NCBI GenBank assembly: GCA_038900335.1
Contig: JBBMRB010000003.1
Coordinates: 186,001 to 250,000 of the forward strand
Direction of reading: 5' to 3'
DNA length: 64,000 nucleotides
Source: Rs1 sp038900335
GTDB taxonomy: Bacteria > Pseudomonadota > Gammaproteobacteria > Pseudomonadales > Balneatricaceae
The translations under genes and the position numbers were made by a program. The notes under the pieces are model-generated. The model saw only the letters and a list, made by a program, of their open reading frames with translations. It searched no databases and was not told where the DNA came from. Numbering within the stretch: the stretch's first letter is position 1; each line of letters starts with the position of its first letter. Shown piece after piece: positions 26,792 through 36,345 of this stretch.

Positions 26792-28885
26792 ATGTCTGAC
26801 TTATCTAAATACAGAAACATTGGTATTTTCGCCCACGTTGATGCGGGCAAAACAACCACAACAGAACGTATCTTGAAATTAACCGGCCAGATCCACAAAA
26901 CTGGTGAAGTTCATGATGGTGAGTCAACTACTGACTTCATGGAACAAGAAGCTGAGCGCGGAATAACTATCCAATCTGCTGCTGTCACTTGTTTCTGGAA
27001 AGATCACCGCTTTAACGTTATCGATACTCCTGGTCACGTTGACTTCACTGTTGAAGTTTACCGTTCTCTTAAAGTACTTGACGGCGGCATCGGTGTTTTC
27101 TGTGGTTCAGGCGGCGTAGAACCTCAATCAGAAACTAACTGGCGTTACGCTAACGAATCTGAAGTAGCACGTATCATTTTCGTAAACAAATTAGACCGTA
27201 TGGGTGCTGACTTCTATCGTGTTGTTAAGCAAACTCAAGACGTACTAGCTGCTAACCCACTTGTGATGGTTTTACCAATCGGTATCGAAGACGATTTCGT
27301 TGGTGTTGTTGACCTACTTACTCGCAAAGCATACATTTGGGATGAAACTGGCCTTCCTGAAAACTACGAGATCACAGATGTTCCTGCGGACATGGTTGAT
27401 CAAGTAGAAGAATGGCGTGAAAAGTTAATCGAGACTGCTGTTGAGCAAGACGATGACATCATGGAAGCGTACATGGAAGGTGAAGAGCCTTCAATGGAAG
27501 ACATCAAGCGTTGTATCCGTGCCGGTACACGCACTATGGCTTTCTTCCCTACGTACTGTGGTTCTGCATTCAAAAACAAAGGCATGCAATTAATTCTTGA
27601 CGCTGTTGTTGATTACCTACCAAGCCCTACTGAAGTTGATCCACAGCCATTAACTGATGAAGAAGGCGAGCCTACTGGTAGAGTTGCAACGGTATCTACA
27701 ACTGAATCATTTAAAGCGCTAGCGTTTAAAATTTCTGATGACCGTTTTGGTGCACTGACGTTCGTACGTATCTACTCAGGTACTTTGAACAAAGGCGACA
27801 CTATCATGAACGCTGCGACAGGTAAAACTGAGCGTGTTGGTCGTATGTGCGAAATGCAAGCAGATGAGCGTAAAGAGCTATCTTCAGCACAAGCTGGTGA
27901 TATTATCGCTATCGTTGGTATGAAAACTAACGTTCAGACGGGACACACTTTATGTGACCCTAAAGATCCAATCATCCTAGAAGCGATGGTTTTCCCTGAG
28001 CCAGTTATCTCTATCTCTGTCACACCTAAAGATAAAGGTTCAACTGAGAAAATGGGTATTGCTATCGGTAAAATGGTTGCTGAAGATCCAACGTTTAAAG
28101 TTGAAACTGACCAAGATTCTGGTGAAACAATCCTTTCAGGTATGGGTGAGCTTCACTTAGATATCAAAGTAGATATCTTAAAGCGTACTTACGGCGTAGA
28201 TTTAGTTGTAGGCGAGCCTCAAGTTGCATACCGTGAAACAATCACTGCTGCGATTGAAGATTCTTACACACATAAGAAACAATCTGGTGGTTCTGGTCAG
28301 TTCGGTAAAATTGATTACCGTATCAAACCGGGCGAGCCTGGTTCTGGTTTCGTTTTCTCTTCTGTTGTAGTTGGTGGTAACGTTCCTAAGGAATTCTTCC
28401 CTGCAATCGAGAAGGGCTTTGCTAGTATGATGGATGTTGGTACTCTTGCTGGCTTCCCTGTACTTGATGTTGAAGTTGAATTGTACGACGGTGGATTCCA
28501 CGCAGTTGACTCCTCAGCTGTTGCTTTCGAAATCGCTGCTAAAGGCGCTTTCCGTCAGTCAATTCCAAAAGCATCGCCACAGTTAATCGAGCCTATCATG
28601 GCGGTTGACGTATTTACTCCAGACGATCACGTTGGTGATGTTATCGGTGACCTTAACCGTCGTCGCGGCATGATCAAAGACCAAGAAGCTGGTGTAACAG
28701 GCGTTCGTATTAAAGCAGATGTTCCACTTTCAGAAATGTTTGGTTACATCGGAAGCTTACGTACTATGACTTCTGGCCGTGGTCAGTTCTCTATGCAATT
28801 CGAGCATTACTTACCATGCCCGAACTCAGTTGCCGAGAAAGTTATCGCTGAAGAAAGAGAAAGAAAAGCAGCTAAAGCTAAATAA
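26792..28885 (+). CDS. fusA: Elongation factor G (stand-alone, EF-G 2 type)
   Basis: A 697-residue translational GTPase. Seen: G1 AHVDAGKTTTTER (residues about 13-25), switch region MEQEAERGITIQSAA, G3 DTPGHVDF, G4 NKLDRMGAD, then domains II-V ending in FGYIGSLRTMTSGRGQFSMQFEHY. It drives ribosome translocation and, with RRF, recycling. It is not in a str operon (no rpsL, rpsG or tuf nearby), and the start MSDLSKYRNIGIFAHVDAG is typical of the second EF-G of Vibrio and Shewanella. Codon choice is strongly restricted and T-rich at third positions (GGT, GTT, CGT, GCT), unlike its neighbours, which suggests high expression. Confidence 0.93.
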   Translation: MSDLSKYRNIGIFAHVDAGKTTTTERILKLTGQIHKTGEVHDGESTTDFMEQEAERGITIQSAAVTCFWKDHRFNVIDTPGHVDFTVEVYRSLKVLDGGIGVFCGSGGVEPQSETNWRYANESEVARIIFVNKLDRMGADFYRVVKQTQDVLAANPLVMVLPIGIEDDFVGVVDLLTRKAYIWDETGLPENYEITDVPADMVDQVEEWREKLIETAVEQDDDIMEAYMEGEEPSMEDIKRCIRAGTRTMAFFPTYCGSAFKNKGMQLILDAVVDYLPSPTEVDPQPLTDEEGEPTGRVATVSTTESFKALAFKISDDRFGALTFVRIYSGTLNKGDTIMNAATGKTERVGRMCEMQADERKELSSAQAGDIIAIVGMKTNVQTGHTLCDPKDPIILEAMVFPEPVISISVTPKDKGSTEKMGIAIGKMVAEDPTFKVETDQDSGETILSGMGELHLDIKVDILKRTYGVDLVVGEPQVAYRETITAAIEDSYTHKKQSGGSGQFGKIDYRIKPGEPGSGFVFSSVVVGGNVPKEFFPAIEKGFASMMDVGTLAGFPVLDVEVELYDGGFHAVDSSAVAFEIAAKGAFRQSIPKASPQLIEPIMAVDVFTPDDHVGDVIGDLNRRRGMIKDQEAGVTGVRIKADVPLSEMFGYIGSLRTMTSGRGQFSMQFEHYLPCPNSVAEKVIAEERERKAAKAK

Positions 28886-28917
28886 TTTATTATTTAAAAT
28901 AGCTAGCTAATCATAGA

Positions 28918-28950
28918 AAGCCTCGCTGATTTAATCAACGGGGCTTTTTT
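28918..28950 (+). terminator. Intrinsic terminator of fusA
   Basis: A 12-bp imperfect stem (AAGCCTCGCTGA against TCAACGGGGCTT, 5-nt loop) is followed by six T. It lies 33 bp after the EF-G stop. The minus-strand MocR gene converges on it. Confidence 0.85.
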
Positions 28951-28965
28951 ATTGCCCAATAAAAC

Positions 28966-30387
28966 TCAAACAGCATTATTGAGTGCTAATTGCTGATTAA
29001 TTAGCTGGCACAGCAGCGCCAATTTCTGCTCAACACTATCGCCATCTTCGAGCACATGACTGATAGGCCAACCTGCATTTAACCTAAAACAATCTTGATA
29101 GAGCCCTCTTGTCGAAAACTCTTCCCCCAGGCGAAAACTAACGCCGTGCTCCAAGGCCTTTATCGCTAATTTTGCAGCATCAAGCCCCTTTATTTGCAAC
29201 CAAATAACCATACCGCCTTGTAACGCACTGAGCTGTATATAAGCGGGTAAATTTTCTTGCAAAAAACGATGATAAGCCTGAGTTTGCTCAGCGAGAGCAA
29301 CGCGTATTTTTTTCAAGTGCTTTTGATACTGACCACTATTAATGAACTCAAAAAAAGCAGCCTGAATTGGCACATTAACGAACAGTGAATTCACTGAGCG
29401 CTGCTGCATATACTGCTGAGCAAAACGCCCCGGCGCGCACCAACCTAAGCGATAACTTGGTGCGACTGTTTTTGATATAGACCCACACCAAATCACCCAG
29501 CCATGCTGATCCCAGTATTTAATTGGCTTGCTGTGCACACCATCAAAACCGAGTTCTAAAAAGGCATCATCTTCAATGATGGGTAACTGATAGCGCTCAG
29601 CGAGCGCCACCAAAGCTTGTTTTTGCGCTACTGATAGGCATAAACCATGAGGGTTAATAAAGTTAGCACTAAATAGCCCAGCCTTAAGCAGCCCTCTATT
29701 CATAAAAAGCTCTAACTGTACTAGATCTAGGTCGCCATTATGACACGAAACCTCCAGCACCTTGCGCTTCATACTTAACAGCAAATTTAACAAACCACTA
29801 AAACAAGGCGATGACACTGCGATGGTATCTCCGACTTCTGACACCGCCTCTATTGCACTTCTAATAGCATCAATACAGCCATTGGTAATGACCAGATCAC
29901 TGGCAGCTAATGAAAAGTAATGACTCGATACATGCTCAGCTAATGTACGACGTAAATTTAGCTGCCCCTGTATTTTTGGATAGAGATAATCATTATTAAA
30001 ACTGCGTAAATTACCGCGATGAAAGCACCTATTGAGAACCTCTCTAGGTATTAGCTCACCAGCAATTTGCGCGATATGAAAAGGATTTTCAATACTGTGA
30101 TCATATTCTGTCACATAGCCTTTAGGCTCAGTAATTGTGGCATTAAAAGCCGGAAACGTTGGCTTATTGGTGTCTATTAACGGCTGCGACACATAATAGC
30201 CCGATTGTGCTTTGACTCTTAACCAGCCTTGTTCATGTAATTTGTTATAGCAATTTAAGGCCGTAGTCATACTCACCTTGTGCTCTTTAGAGAATTGTCG
30301 AACTGAAGGCACTCTCGCCCCTATTGCTAAGCGTCCACTGGCAATATCATTGACCACCTCTTCAGCTAACTGCTTATAACGAATCAT
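28966..30387 (-). CDS. MocR/PdxR-type regulator (GntR + aminotransferase domains)
   Basis: A 473-residue protein. Residues about 1-70 are a GntR winged helix (RYKQLAEEVVNDIASGRLAIG, VPSVRQFSKEHKVSMTTALN). The rest is a fold-type I aminotransferase domain with the PLP lysine in WCGSISKTVAPSYRLGW and EDDAFLELGF before it. Such proteins use PLP or an amino compound as an effector and are regulators, not enzymes. It is divergent from the EamA exporter starting at 30526 and probably controls it. The ATG at 30387 has AAGGTG upstream; a GTG three codons earlier is less well placed. Confidence 0.9.
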   Translation of the reverse strand: MIRYKQLAEEVVNDIASGRLAIGARVPSVRQFSKEHKVSMTTALNCYNKLHEQGWLRVKAQSGYYVSQPLIDTNKPTFPAFNATITEPKGYVTEYDHSIENPFHIAQIAGELIPREVLNRCFHRGNLRSFNNDYLYPKIQGQLNLRRTLAEHVSSHYFSLAASDLVITNGCIDAIRSAIEAVSEVGDTIAVSSPCFSGLLNLLLSMKRKVLEVSCHNGDLDLVQLELFMNRGLLKAGLFSANFINPHGLCLSVAQKQALVALAERYQLPIIEDDAFLELGFDGVHSKPIKYWDQHGWVIWCGSISKTVAPSYRLGWCAPGRFAQQYMQQRSVNSLFVNVPIQAAFFEFINSGQYQKHLKKIRVALAEQTQAYHRFLQENLPAYIQLSALQGGMVIWLQIKGLDAAKLAIKALEHGVSFRLGEEFSTRGLYQDCFRLNAGWPISHVLEDGDSVEQKLALLCQLINQQLALNNAV

Positions 30388-30525
30388 TATTATCACCTTA
30401 AAATAACAGGCTTTAATTGTACTCTTTTTTTAACAAAAAACTGTATCTGTTACTTTTTTATTTATCACTCATAATACAGCCACCAATACACAGACACTTT
30501 AATTATTGCTACTAAGAGGCACCTA

Positions 30526-31416
30526 ATGAAACCTATTCACTTACTCATAGCCATTGCTGTTACCTGCCTATGGGGCTTTAATTTTTCGGTTATCAAGCTA
30601 GGGGTCGATCAGATAAACCCTTTCATGCTCACTGCTTTACGTTTTTCTTTTGCCGCCTTACCACTTTGCTTATTTATTAGAAAACCAGACACCTCTTGGT
30701 TTTATATCATCAGTTACGGCTTAGCTTTTGGTGTTGGCGTATGGGGCATGATGTCACTGGCTATCGATCAAGGCTTATCTGCAGGGATGGCTAGCACCGT
30801 ATTACAAACAGCTGTGATGATCACCACTATTATCGGCATTGTTTGTTTTAAAGAGTTATTTAGCAGCAGCCAACTGATAGGGCTGGTGATTTCAATGACA
30901 GGGCTGATCATGATCTTTTATATTGATGATGGCTCGGTCACTCTAATTGGCGTAGCACTCGCTATCTTCGCTGCATGCAGCTTAGCTTTAACCAATTTTA
31001 TTATTAAAAAAGCCCAAATAAAGGACATGTTTGCATTTATTGTCTACTCTAGTTTATTTGCGCCTATACCTTTATTTGCTATTGCTTTAGTAACCGAAGA
31101 TTTCCAGTTTTCAGCGTTTACTCAAATCTTTAACACCAGCGCGCTCGGCTCAGCTTTAATACAAGCTTACCCAACAACGCTATTAGGCTATTGGTTGTGG
31201 AACAAACTACAAACTATCTACCCGCTCTCTTTTATGGGGCCCATTCGCTTGTTAGTGCCTGTATTTGGCTTGTTAGGGTCTGTTATTTTCTTCAACGAAA
31301 ATATCAGCAGCTTAAAACTACTAGCATTCTCCTTTATTGTCATTGGTGTTTCATTGCCGTTAATGCTGCGTTTATTTGCTAATTTAAACCTAGTCAAAAG
31401 CTCTTTTTCTAAATAA
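30526..31416 (+). CDS. EamA-family (DMT) transporter
   Basis: A 296-residue inner membrane protein with ten predicted helices in two EamA repeats (about 5-135 and 145-290). The start AIAVTCLWGFNFSVIKLGVDQ and LTALRFSFAALPL match the O-acetylserine/cysteine exporter EamA subgroup of E. coli. Export of an amino acid or related metabolite is likely; the true substrate is unknown. AGAGG lies 7 bases before the ATG. It is divergent from the MocR regulator with about 138 bp between, a common exporter-regulator layout. Confidence 0.88.
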   Translation: MKPIHLLIAIAVTCLWGFNFSVIKLGVDQINPFMLTALRFSFAALPLCLFIRKPDTSWFYIISYGLAFGVGVWGMMSLAIDQGLSAGMASTVLQTAVMITTIIGIVCFKELFSSSQLIGLVISMTGLIMIFYIDDGSVTLIGVALAIFAACSLALTNFIIKKAQIKDMFAFIVYSSLFAPIPLFAIALVTEDFQFSAFTQIFNTSALGSALIQAYPTTLLGYWLWNKLQTIYPLSFMGPIRLLVPVFGLLGSVIFFNENISSLKLLAFSFIVIGVSLPLMLRLFANLNLVKSSFSK

Positions 31417-31557
31417 AATCATCGGGGTTTATACTTTTTATTGCAGCATCTACAGCTAGCTATCATGGCTTTTTGAAGTGTACTTTGTTCTTCGCTAGCC
31501 TTGCTGGCGACATTAGACTATCATTGGCGCGATATAATTATAAAACTAAGGATTTAC

Positions 31558-32424
31558 ATGTCAGCCAGTGTTCAAGCAAAGACAAACAACAACATTTTTA
31601 GATTCAAAGAAGACCGCTGGCCTGTCGCTTTAATTCTAAGTTTAACCGTCATAGACTTTATCCTCTATTTTGCCGTAACCAGCCTGACGGTTTTTATTTG
31701 TTACTACATCGCAATGTTGATTCCTAAAGGCGTTATATGCGCATGGAATCATCATCACCAACATTTATTCACCTTTCGCAATAAGCATCTCAATCGCGCG
31801 TTAGAGTTCTTCTATGCCTTGCATACTGGTGTCTCTACTCATTTATGGCGCTTACATCATGTTCTTGGTCATCATTTAAATTTCCTTGATCAAGAAAAAG
31901 ATGAAAGCCGCTGGAAGCGCAAAGATGGTACACAGATGGGAATCCTTGAATACTCCTTAAATGTGGCTTTAACAGCCTATCCAAGGGGTTATACTGTTGG
32001 CAAGAAACACCCTAAACAACTCAAGGTGTTTGTCCGCTACACCGCACTGACATTAGCGATTATTGTAGCTCTGGTGATTTGGAATCCGGTTGCGGCATTA
32101 TTTTTATTTGTACTGCCGATGATTACCAGCCTATTGTTCACAGCTTACGTTACCTATGAGCATCACAGTGGTCTGGATACACACGACGAGTTTGAAGCAT
32201 CGTATAACAACCTAAACCCACTGTTTAACTTACTTACCGGTAATCTTGGTTATCACACAGCACATCATCACAAACAAGGGGTTCACTGGTCTAGACTGCC
32301 TCAATTACACGCTAAAATAGCTGATAAAATCCCTGAGAGCATGTATAAGAAATCAAACCTTACTAAAGCTTTTTTAGGCGGTAAAGCACTCGCATTTTTT
32401 ACCAGCGCTACCCAATCTAAATAA
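31558..32424 (+). CDS. Membrane fatty acid desaturase family protein
   Basis: A 288-residue membrane protein with the three histidine boxes of the desaturase/hydroxylase superfamily: HNHHHQH (residues about 43-49 after the chosen start), LHHVLGHHLNF, and GYHTAHHHKQGVHWSRLP. These residues bind the di-iron centre. Hydrophobic helices lie around residues 23-50 and 140-190. It is shorter than typical delta-9 desaturases, and its substrate could be a lipid acyl chain or another hydrocarbon. The ATG at 31558 has AAGGA 5 bases upstream; an in-frame TTG at 31501 has no such site. It is not obviously linked to its neighbours. Confidence 0.87.
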   Translation: MSASVQAKTNNNIFRFKEDRWPVALILSLTVIDFILYFAVTSLTVFICYYIAMLIPKGVICAWNHHHQHLFTFRNKHLNRALEFFYALHTGVSTHLWRLHHVLGHHLNFLDQEKDESRWKRKDGTQMGILEYSLNVALTAYPRGYTVGKKHPKQLKVFVRYTALTLAIIVALVIWNPVAALFLFVLPMITSLLFTAYVTYEHHSGLDTHDEFEASYNNLNPLFNLLTGNLGYHTAHHHKQGVHWSRLPQLHAKIADKIPESMYKKSNLTKAFLGGKALAFFTSATQSK

Positions 32425-32436
32425 CGACACCACTAT

Positions 32437-32469
32437 CGTTAAAGGCAAACTGCAACACTGCCTTTAACG
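32437..32469 (+). terminator. 11-bp stem-loop after desaturase
   Basis: A perfect inverted repeat CGTTAAAGGCA / TGCCTTTAACG with an 11-nt loop, 12 bp after the stop. No U tract follows. It is a candidate terminator or mRNA stabiliser. Confidence 0.6.
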
Positions 32470-32579
32470 GCTTCCTCAAAGTATCCGGCCTGTCTACACT
32501 ATTTTAAATAGCTAATAAAAAACTAGCTAGAATATAGCGATACCAACTTTTGTTTAAAAGCGACTATCGCCAATATGTT

Positions 32580-34070
32580 TTACACAGCATAAAGCTGTTG
32601 TTTGTACTGTTGATAACTATCATATACTTTTTGATAATCACCTACATTTTTAATCCGTGGCTGACAACGCGAGCTCTCATCTAATTTAACACCTATATCG
32701 CATACTGACTTTAAGGTGACATGATTACCCGACACATGCTGATGACACCACTGCGCTTGTAACGCAGCCCCTAATGCTCCCGCTTCCGTCTCCATTGGCA
32801 CCACCACTGGCAAATTCAACATATCAGCTAGAATCTGGCGCCATTGTTTACTTTTAGCGCCACCACCTATTAGGCGAATTTCAGTCGCCTCTAAGCCTTG
32901 TTTTCGCAGTAAATCAAGGCCATATTTTAAACCAAAACTGGTGCCCTCAACCGTGGCGCGATATAAGTTCTCACGGGTAAAGTTACTGGCATTAAGCCCC
33001 ACTAAACTACCGGTTGCCGTCGGCATTTCTGGCGTGCGCTCGCCATTTAAAAAAGGCAGCATTAACAAGCCTTGCGCCCCTATACTTGTCTGCTCAAGCA
33101 TCTGGTCCATAGTGCTGTAATCAATTTGTAATAACGATTGTGTCTGCGAGGTAACATTAGTCAAATTCATTGTACAAATCAGTGGCAACCAACTGTCTGA
33201 GCTACTGCAAAAACCAGCAATAAGCCCATTTTCATCAACACAAGGCCTATCCATGTTTGCATAGACAGTACCCGATGTTCCTAAACTGATGGTCACTTGC
33301 CCAGGTTCAATATTACCGGTGCCTATTGCCCCCATCATATTATCACCACCGCCACTTGCGACCACTATGCCAGGCTTTAACCCTAGGGCAGCCGCCGCTT
33401 TAGCAGATAACAAACCCGCACTTTGATCAGCACAGATGATTCGCGGCAGACAACTTAATAACTCGCGCTCACTATCAATACACTGCAGTGCAAGTGCTGA
33501 CCAGCAGCGCTTGTTAATATCAAAATAGCCTGTACCGGAGGCATCCCCTCGCTCAGTTGTTTTTTCATCTGTTAGCCAAAAATTAATATAGTCATGGGGC
33601 AATAAGATAGAGCGTACACGCTGATAATTTTCAGGCTCATACTGCTTTAACCATAATATTTTTGAAGCGGTATAACCGGTATTGATCATCAGCCCTAGGG
33701 TGTCGATCACTCCTTTTTTACCACCTAGAGCAGCCACTAGCTGCTCATTTTCTTGATGGGTTGAGGTATCATTCCATAACTTTGCAGCGCGTATTACCTG
33801 ATCATGCTCATCGAGCACTACCAAGCCATGCTGCTGCCCTGAAACCGCTAATGCCTTAATATCAGCAGCGTTTAACTGATTAGTTTGTAGCGCCTGTTTC
33901 ATTGCTTTTGTCAGCGCCGATATCCACCAGCTAGGTTGTTGCTCTCTAGTGCCATCGGCTTTGCTGATTAGCTCATGTTCAGCATAACCAAGCCCGACGG
34001 TGCTGCCACTTTGCGAATCATATATCACTACTTTAGTGCCTTGCGTACCGCAATCTATTCCCGCATACAT
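32580..34070 (-). CDS. xylB: Xylulokinase
   Basis: A 496-residue FGGY-family kinase that phosphorylates D-xylulose to xylulose 5-phosphate, sending it to the pentose phosphate pathway. Seen: the phosphate-1 motif GIDCGTQGTKV (near residue 4), the AVSGQQHGLVVLD segment, GGGDNMMGAIGTG, SLGTSGTVYAN, and the adenosine motif LIGGGAKSKQWRQILADML. Length is typical. It is the last gene of the xylose operon, about 140 bp after xylA. AGGT precedes the ATG. Confidence 0.96.
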   Translation of the reverse strand: MYAGIDCGTQGTKVVIYDSQSGSTVGLGYAEHELISKADGTREQQPSWWISALTKAMKQALQTNQLNAADIKALAVSGQQHGLVVLDEHDQVIRAAKLWNDTSTHQENEQLVAALGGKKGVIDTLGLMINTGYTASKILWLKQYEPENYQRVRSILLPHDYINFWLTDEKTTERGDASGTGYFDINKRCWSALALQCIDSERELLSCLPRIICADQSAGLLSAKAAAALGLKPGIVVASGGGDNMMGAIGTGNIEPGQVTISLGTSGTVYANMDRPCVDENGLIAGFCSSSDSWLPLICTMNLTNVTSQTQSLLQIDYSTMDQMLEQTSIGAQGLLMLPFLNGERTPEMPTATGSLVGLNASNFTRENLYRATVEGTSFGLKYGLDLLRKQGLEATEIRLIGGGAKSKQWRQILADMLNLPVVVPMETEAGALGAALQAQWCHQHVSGNHVTLKSVCDIGVKLDESSRCQPRIKNVGDYQKVYDSYQQYKQQLYAV

Positions 34071-34210
34071 ATTTATTTACCTAAACCATTAAAGCTGATG
34101 ACATTGCTAGCAATATGACTATACACAACTATTGCGATATAACCTGCACTTTGCGTTTTTATGCCATTAAAAAATAGCACTTGCATGACAATGCAGGTGC
34201 TATTACGCCG

Positions 34211-35515
34211 TTAAAAAATATAGCGATTAACTAAGTTTTCTAACATCTCCTGGCGCCCAGAAACCGGAGTTGGATTAATACCACCGGCCTCGACTTCACT
34301 TGATAGCGTTGATAAATCAATAGCGCCACTCATGATTTGCTGTGCTTGCACACCTTGCCACTTGCCGTAGCGATCATCAACAAACGCTTGCAGCTTAGCA
34401 TCTTCATGCATTTTTGCCGCATTCATAAACGACTTAGCCACGACATCCATCGCCCCTACATGCCCAAGCAGCATATCATCGCTGTGCATACTCTGGCGGC
34501 GCAGTTTAGTGTCAAAATTAAAGCCGCCTTTTTGTAAACCTCCCGCTCTAATAATTTCATAGCACGCCAGTGTCATCTCCTCGACACTGTTTGGAAATTG
34601 ATCAGTATCCCAGCCATTTTGTGGATCCCCACGGTTCGCATCAAAGCTACCCATCAAACCAAAGGCAGCAGATGTTGCCACTTCATGATGAAAACTGTGC
34701 CCGGCTAGCGTTGCATGGTTAACCTCAATATTTACTTTAAACTCATTCTCTAAACCATGATGCTTTAAAAAACCGTAGACAGTCGCCGTATCATAATCAT
34801 ATTGATGTTTAGTTGGCTCTTGTGGCTTAGGCTCGATTAACAAATCACCGGTAAAACCAATTTTGTGCTTATAATCGACGACCATCGTCAAAAAGCGCCC
34901 TAACTGATCTAATTCACGACGTAAATTAGTGTTAAGTAGCGTCTCGTAGCCCTCGCGCCCACCCCATAACACATAGTTTTCACCACCGAGCTTAAGCGTT
35001 GCATCCATTGCGTTTTTTACTTGATGGGCAGCAAATTTAAAGACATCAGGATCTGGATTAGTCGCAGCCCCAGCTGCATATCTTGGGTGGCTGAATAAAT
35101 TGGCAGTCCCCCACAGTAACTTCAGCCCCGATTCATCCATTTTCTTGCCCGCTAAATCAATCATATACTCTAAATTGTATAGCGATTCTTTAGCACTACG
35201 GCCCTCTGGGGCGATATCGCGATCGTGAAAACTGAAGTAAGGTACATCTAAGCGGCGAAAAAATCCAAATGCATAATCCATCTTTTGAGTCGCTAAGGTT
35301 AATGCATCAGCGCTGCCATCAATCCACGGCCTATCAAAAGTGCCCGCGCCAAAAACATCGGCACCCGCCCAACAAAAGTTATGCCAGTAACAGGCAGAAA
35401 AACGCAGTTGCTCTGCTAGGCTTTTACCTAGGACTTGTTTATTTTTGTCATAGTGACGAAACGCCAGTGGTGATTCACTGTTTACACCTTCAAATTGACA
35501 CACATTATTTTGCAT
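34211..35515 (-). CDS. xylA: Xylose isomerase
   Basis: A 434-residue class II xylose isomerase converting D-xylose to D-xylulose in the cytosol. Seen: FSFHDRDIAPEG (catalytic His/Asp), LWGTANLFSHPRYAAGAATNPD, the metal-ligand run LLIEPKPQEPTKHQYDYD, NIEVNHATLAGHSFHHE, and the SFDANRGDPQNGWDTDQFP segment. The ATG at 35515 has AAGGAA 7 bases upstream and gives the normal N-terminus; a longer frame to 35563 is not used. It lies between the ABC ATPase gene and xylB. Confidence 0.97.
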   Translation of the reverse strand: MQNNVCQFEGVNSESPLAFRHYDKNKQVLGKSLAEQLRFSACYWHNFCWAGADVFGAGTFDRPWIDGSADALTLATQKMDYAFGFFRRLDVPYFSFHDRDIAPEGRSAKESLYNLEYMIDLAGKKMDESGLKLLWGTANLFSHPRYAAGAATNPDPDVFKFAAHQVKNAMDATLKLGGENYVLWGGREGYETLLNTNLRRELDQLGRFLTMVVDYKHKIGFTGDLLIEPKPQEPTKHQYDYDTATVYGFLKHHGLENEFKVNIEVNHATLAGHSFHHEVATSAAFGLMGSFDANRGDPQNGWDTDQFPNSVEEMTLACYEIIRAGGLQKGGFNFDTKLRRQSMHSDDMLLGHVGAMDVVAKSFMNAAKMHEDAKLQAFVDDRYGKWQGVQAQQIMSGAIDLSTLSSEVEAGGINPTPVSGRQEMLENLVNRYIF

Positions 35516-35566
35516 CTTGTATTCCTTAATTTGGTTTTTATCTGTAAGAAGTAACCCTTTCATGCA

Positions 35567-36343
35567 TCACTTCACTCTATATTCTAAACACTCATCAGCT
35601 GCGGGTTTCTTACCTGATATAATCATAGCCAACACCTCATCTTGATTGACATCGTCAATGTGGTAAGTCCCTACCAATGCACCGTTTTTCATCACACTAA
35701 CCCTATCTGCAAGCTTGAACACATCTGGCAGATCGTGGCTAATCAAAAAAATCCCTATACCCTGTAATTTAAGCTTCAAAATAAGTTTAGCGACCATTTC
35801 TGTCTCCTGAGGTCCCAGCGCAGCTGTCGGCTCATCTAAAATCAGGATACGCGCGTTAAACAATATCGCCCTAGCAATAGCTACTGACTGTCGCTGACCA
35901 CCAGATAAGGACTTAACAGGATCTATAATATTTTTAAAATTGGGATTCAACCGGTGTAGAACTTCTCTTGCCTGACACTCCATTTCATCGTCGTCTAGAG
36001 TATTAAATGGCGTCATCAATTCGCGACCTAAAAACAAGTTTTCTGGAGAATTCAAGTTATCAGCTAATGCCAAGTTCTGATAGATACACTCAACACCCTT
36101 CTCCCTGGCATCTAGCGGTGTCTCGATTGATACATCTACACCATCAATAACAATACGTCCCTCATCGCAGGGAAACGCTCCCGCCAGCATGCTCATCAGT
36201 GTCGACTTGCCCGCCCCGTTGTGCCCTAGTACCGCAACAACCTCTGCGCTGTACAAATTTATATTGACTTTATCTACCGCTTTGACACCGCCAAAGCGCT
36301 TTTCAATATCGATCATTTCAACCAGCTTCTCTTGCACCTGCAT
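35567..36343 (-). CDS. xylG: Sugar ABC transporter ATPase, half-size XylG-like
   Basis: A 258-residue cytoplasmic ATPase with one complete ABC domain: Walker A GHNGAGKST (near residue 40), Q-loop IYQNLALADNL, signature LSGGQRQSVAIARA, Walker B ILILDEPTAALG, and the switch His in LISHDLPDV. E. coli XylG has two fused ABC domains (about 510 residues). This is a single domain with no sign of truncation, as in the fructose ATPase FrcA, so it probably works as a homodimer. The ATG at 36343 has AGGAG 9 bases upstream; it starts 2 bp beyond the xylH stop. Confidence 0.9.
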   Translation of the reverse strand: MQVQEKLVEMIDIEKRFGGVKAVDKVNINLYSAEVVAVLGHNGAGKSTLMSMLAGAFPCDEGRIVIDGVDVSIETPLDAREKGVECIYQNLALADNLNSPENLFLGRELMTPFNTLDDDEMECQAREVLHRLNPNFKNIIDPVKSLSGGQRQSVAIARAILFNARILILDEPTAALGPQETEMVAKLILKLKLQGIGIFLISHDLPDVFKLADRVSVMKNGALVGTYHIDDVNQDEVLAMIISGKKPAADECLEYRVK

Positions 36344-36345
36344 GA

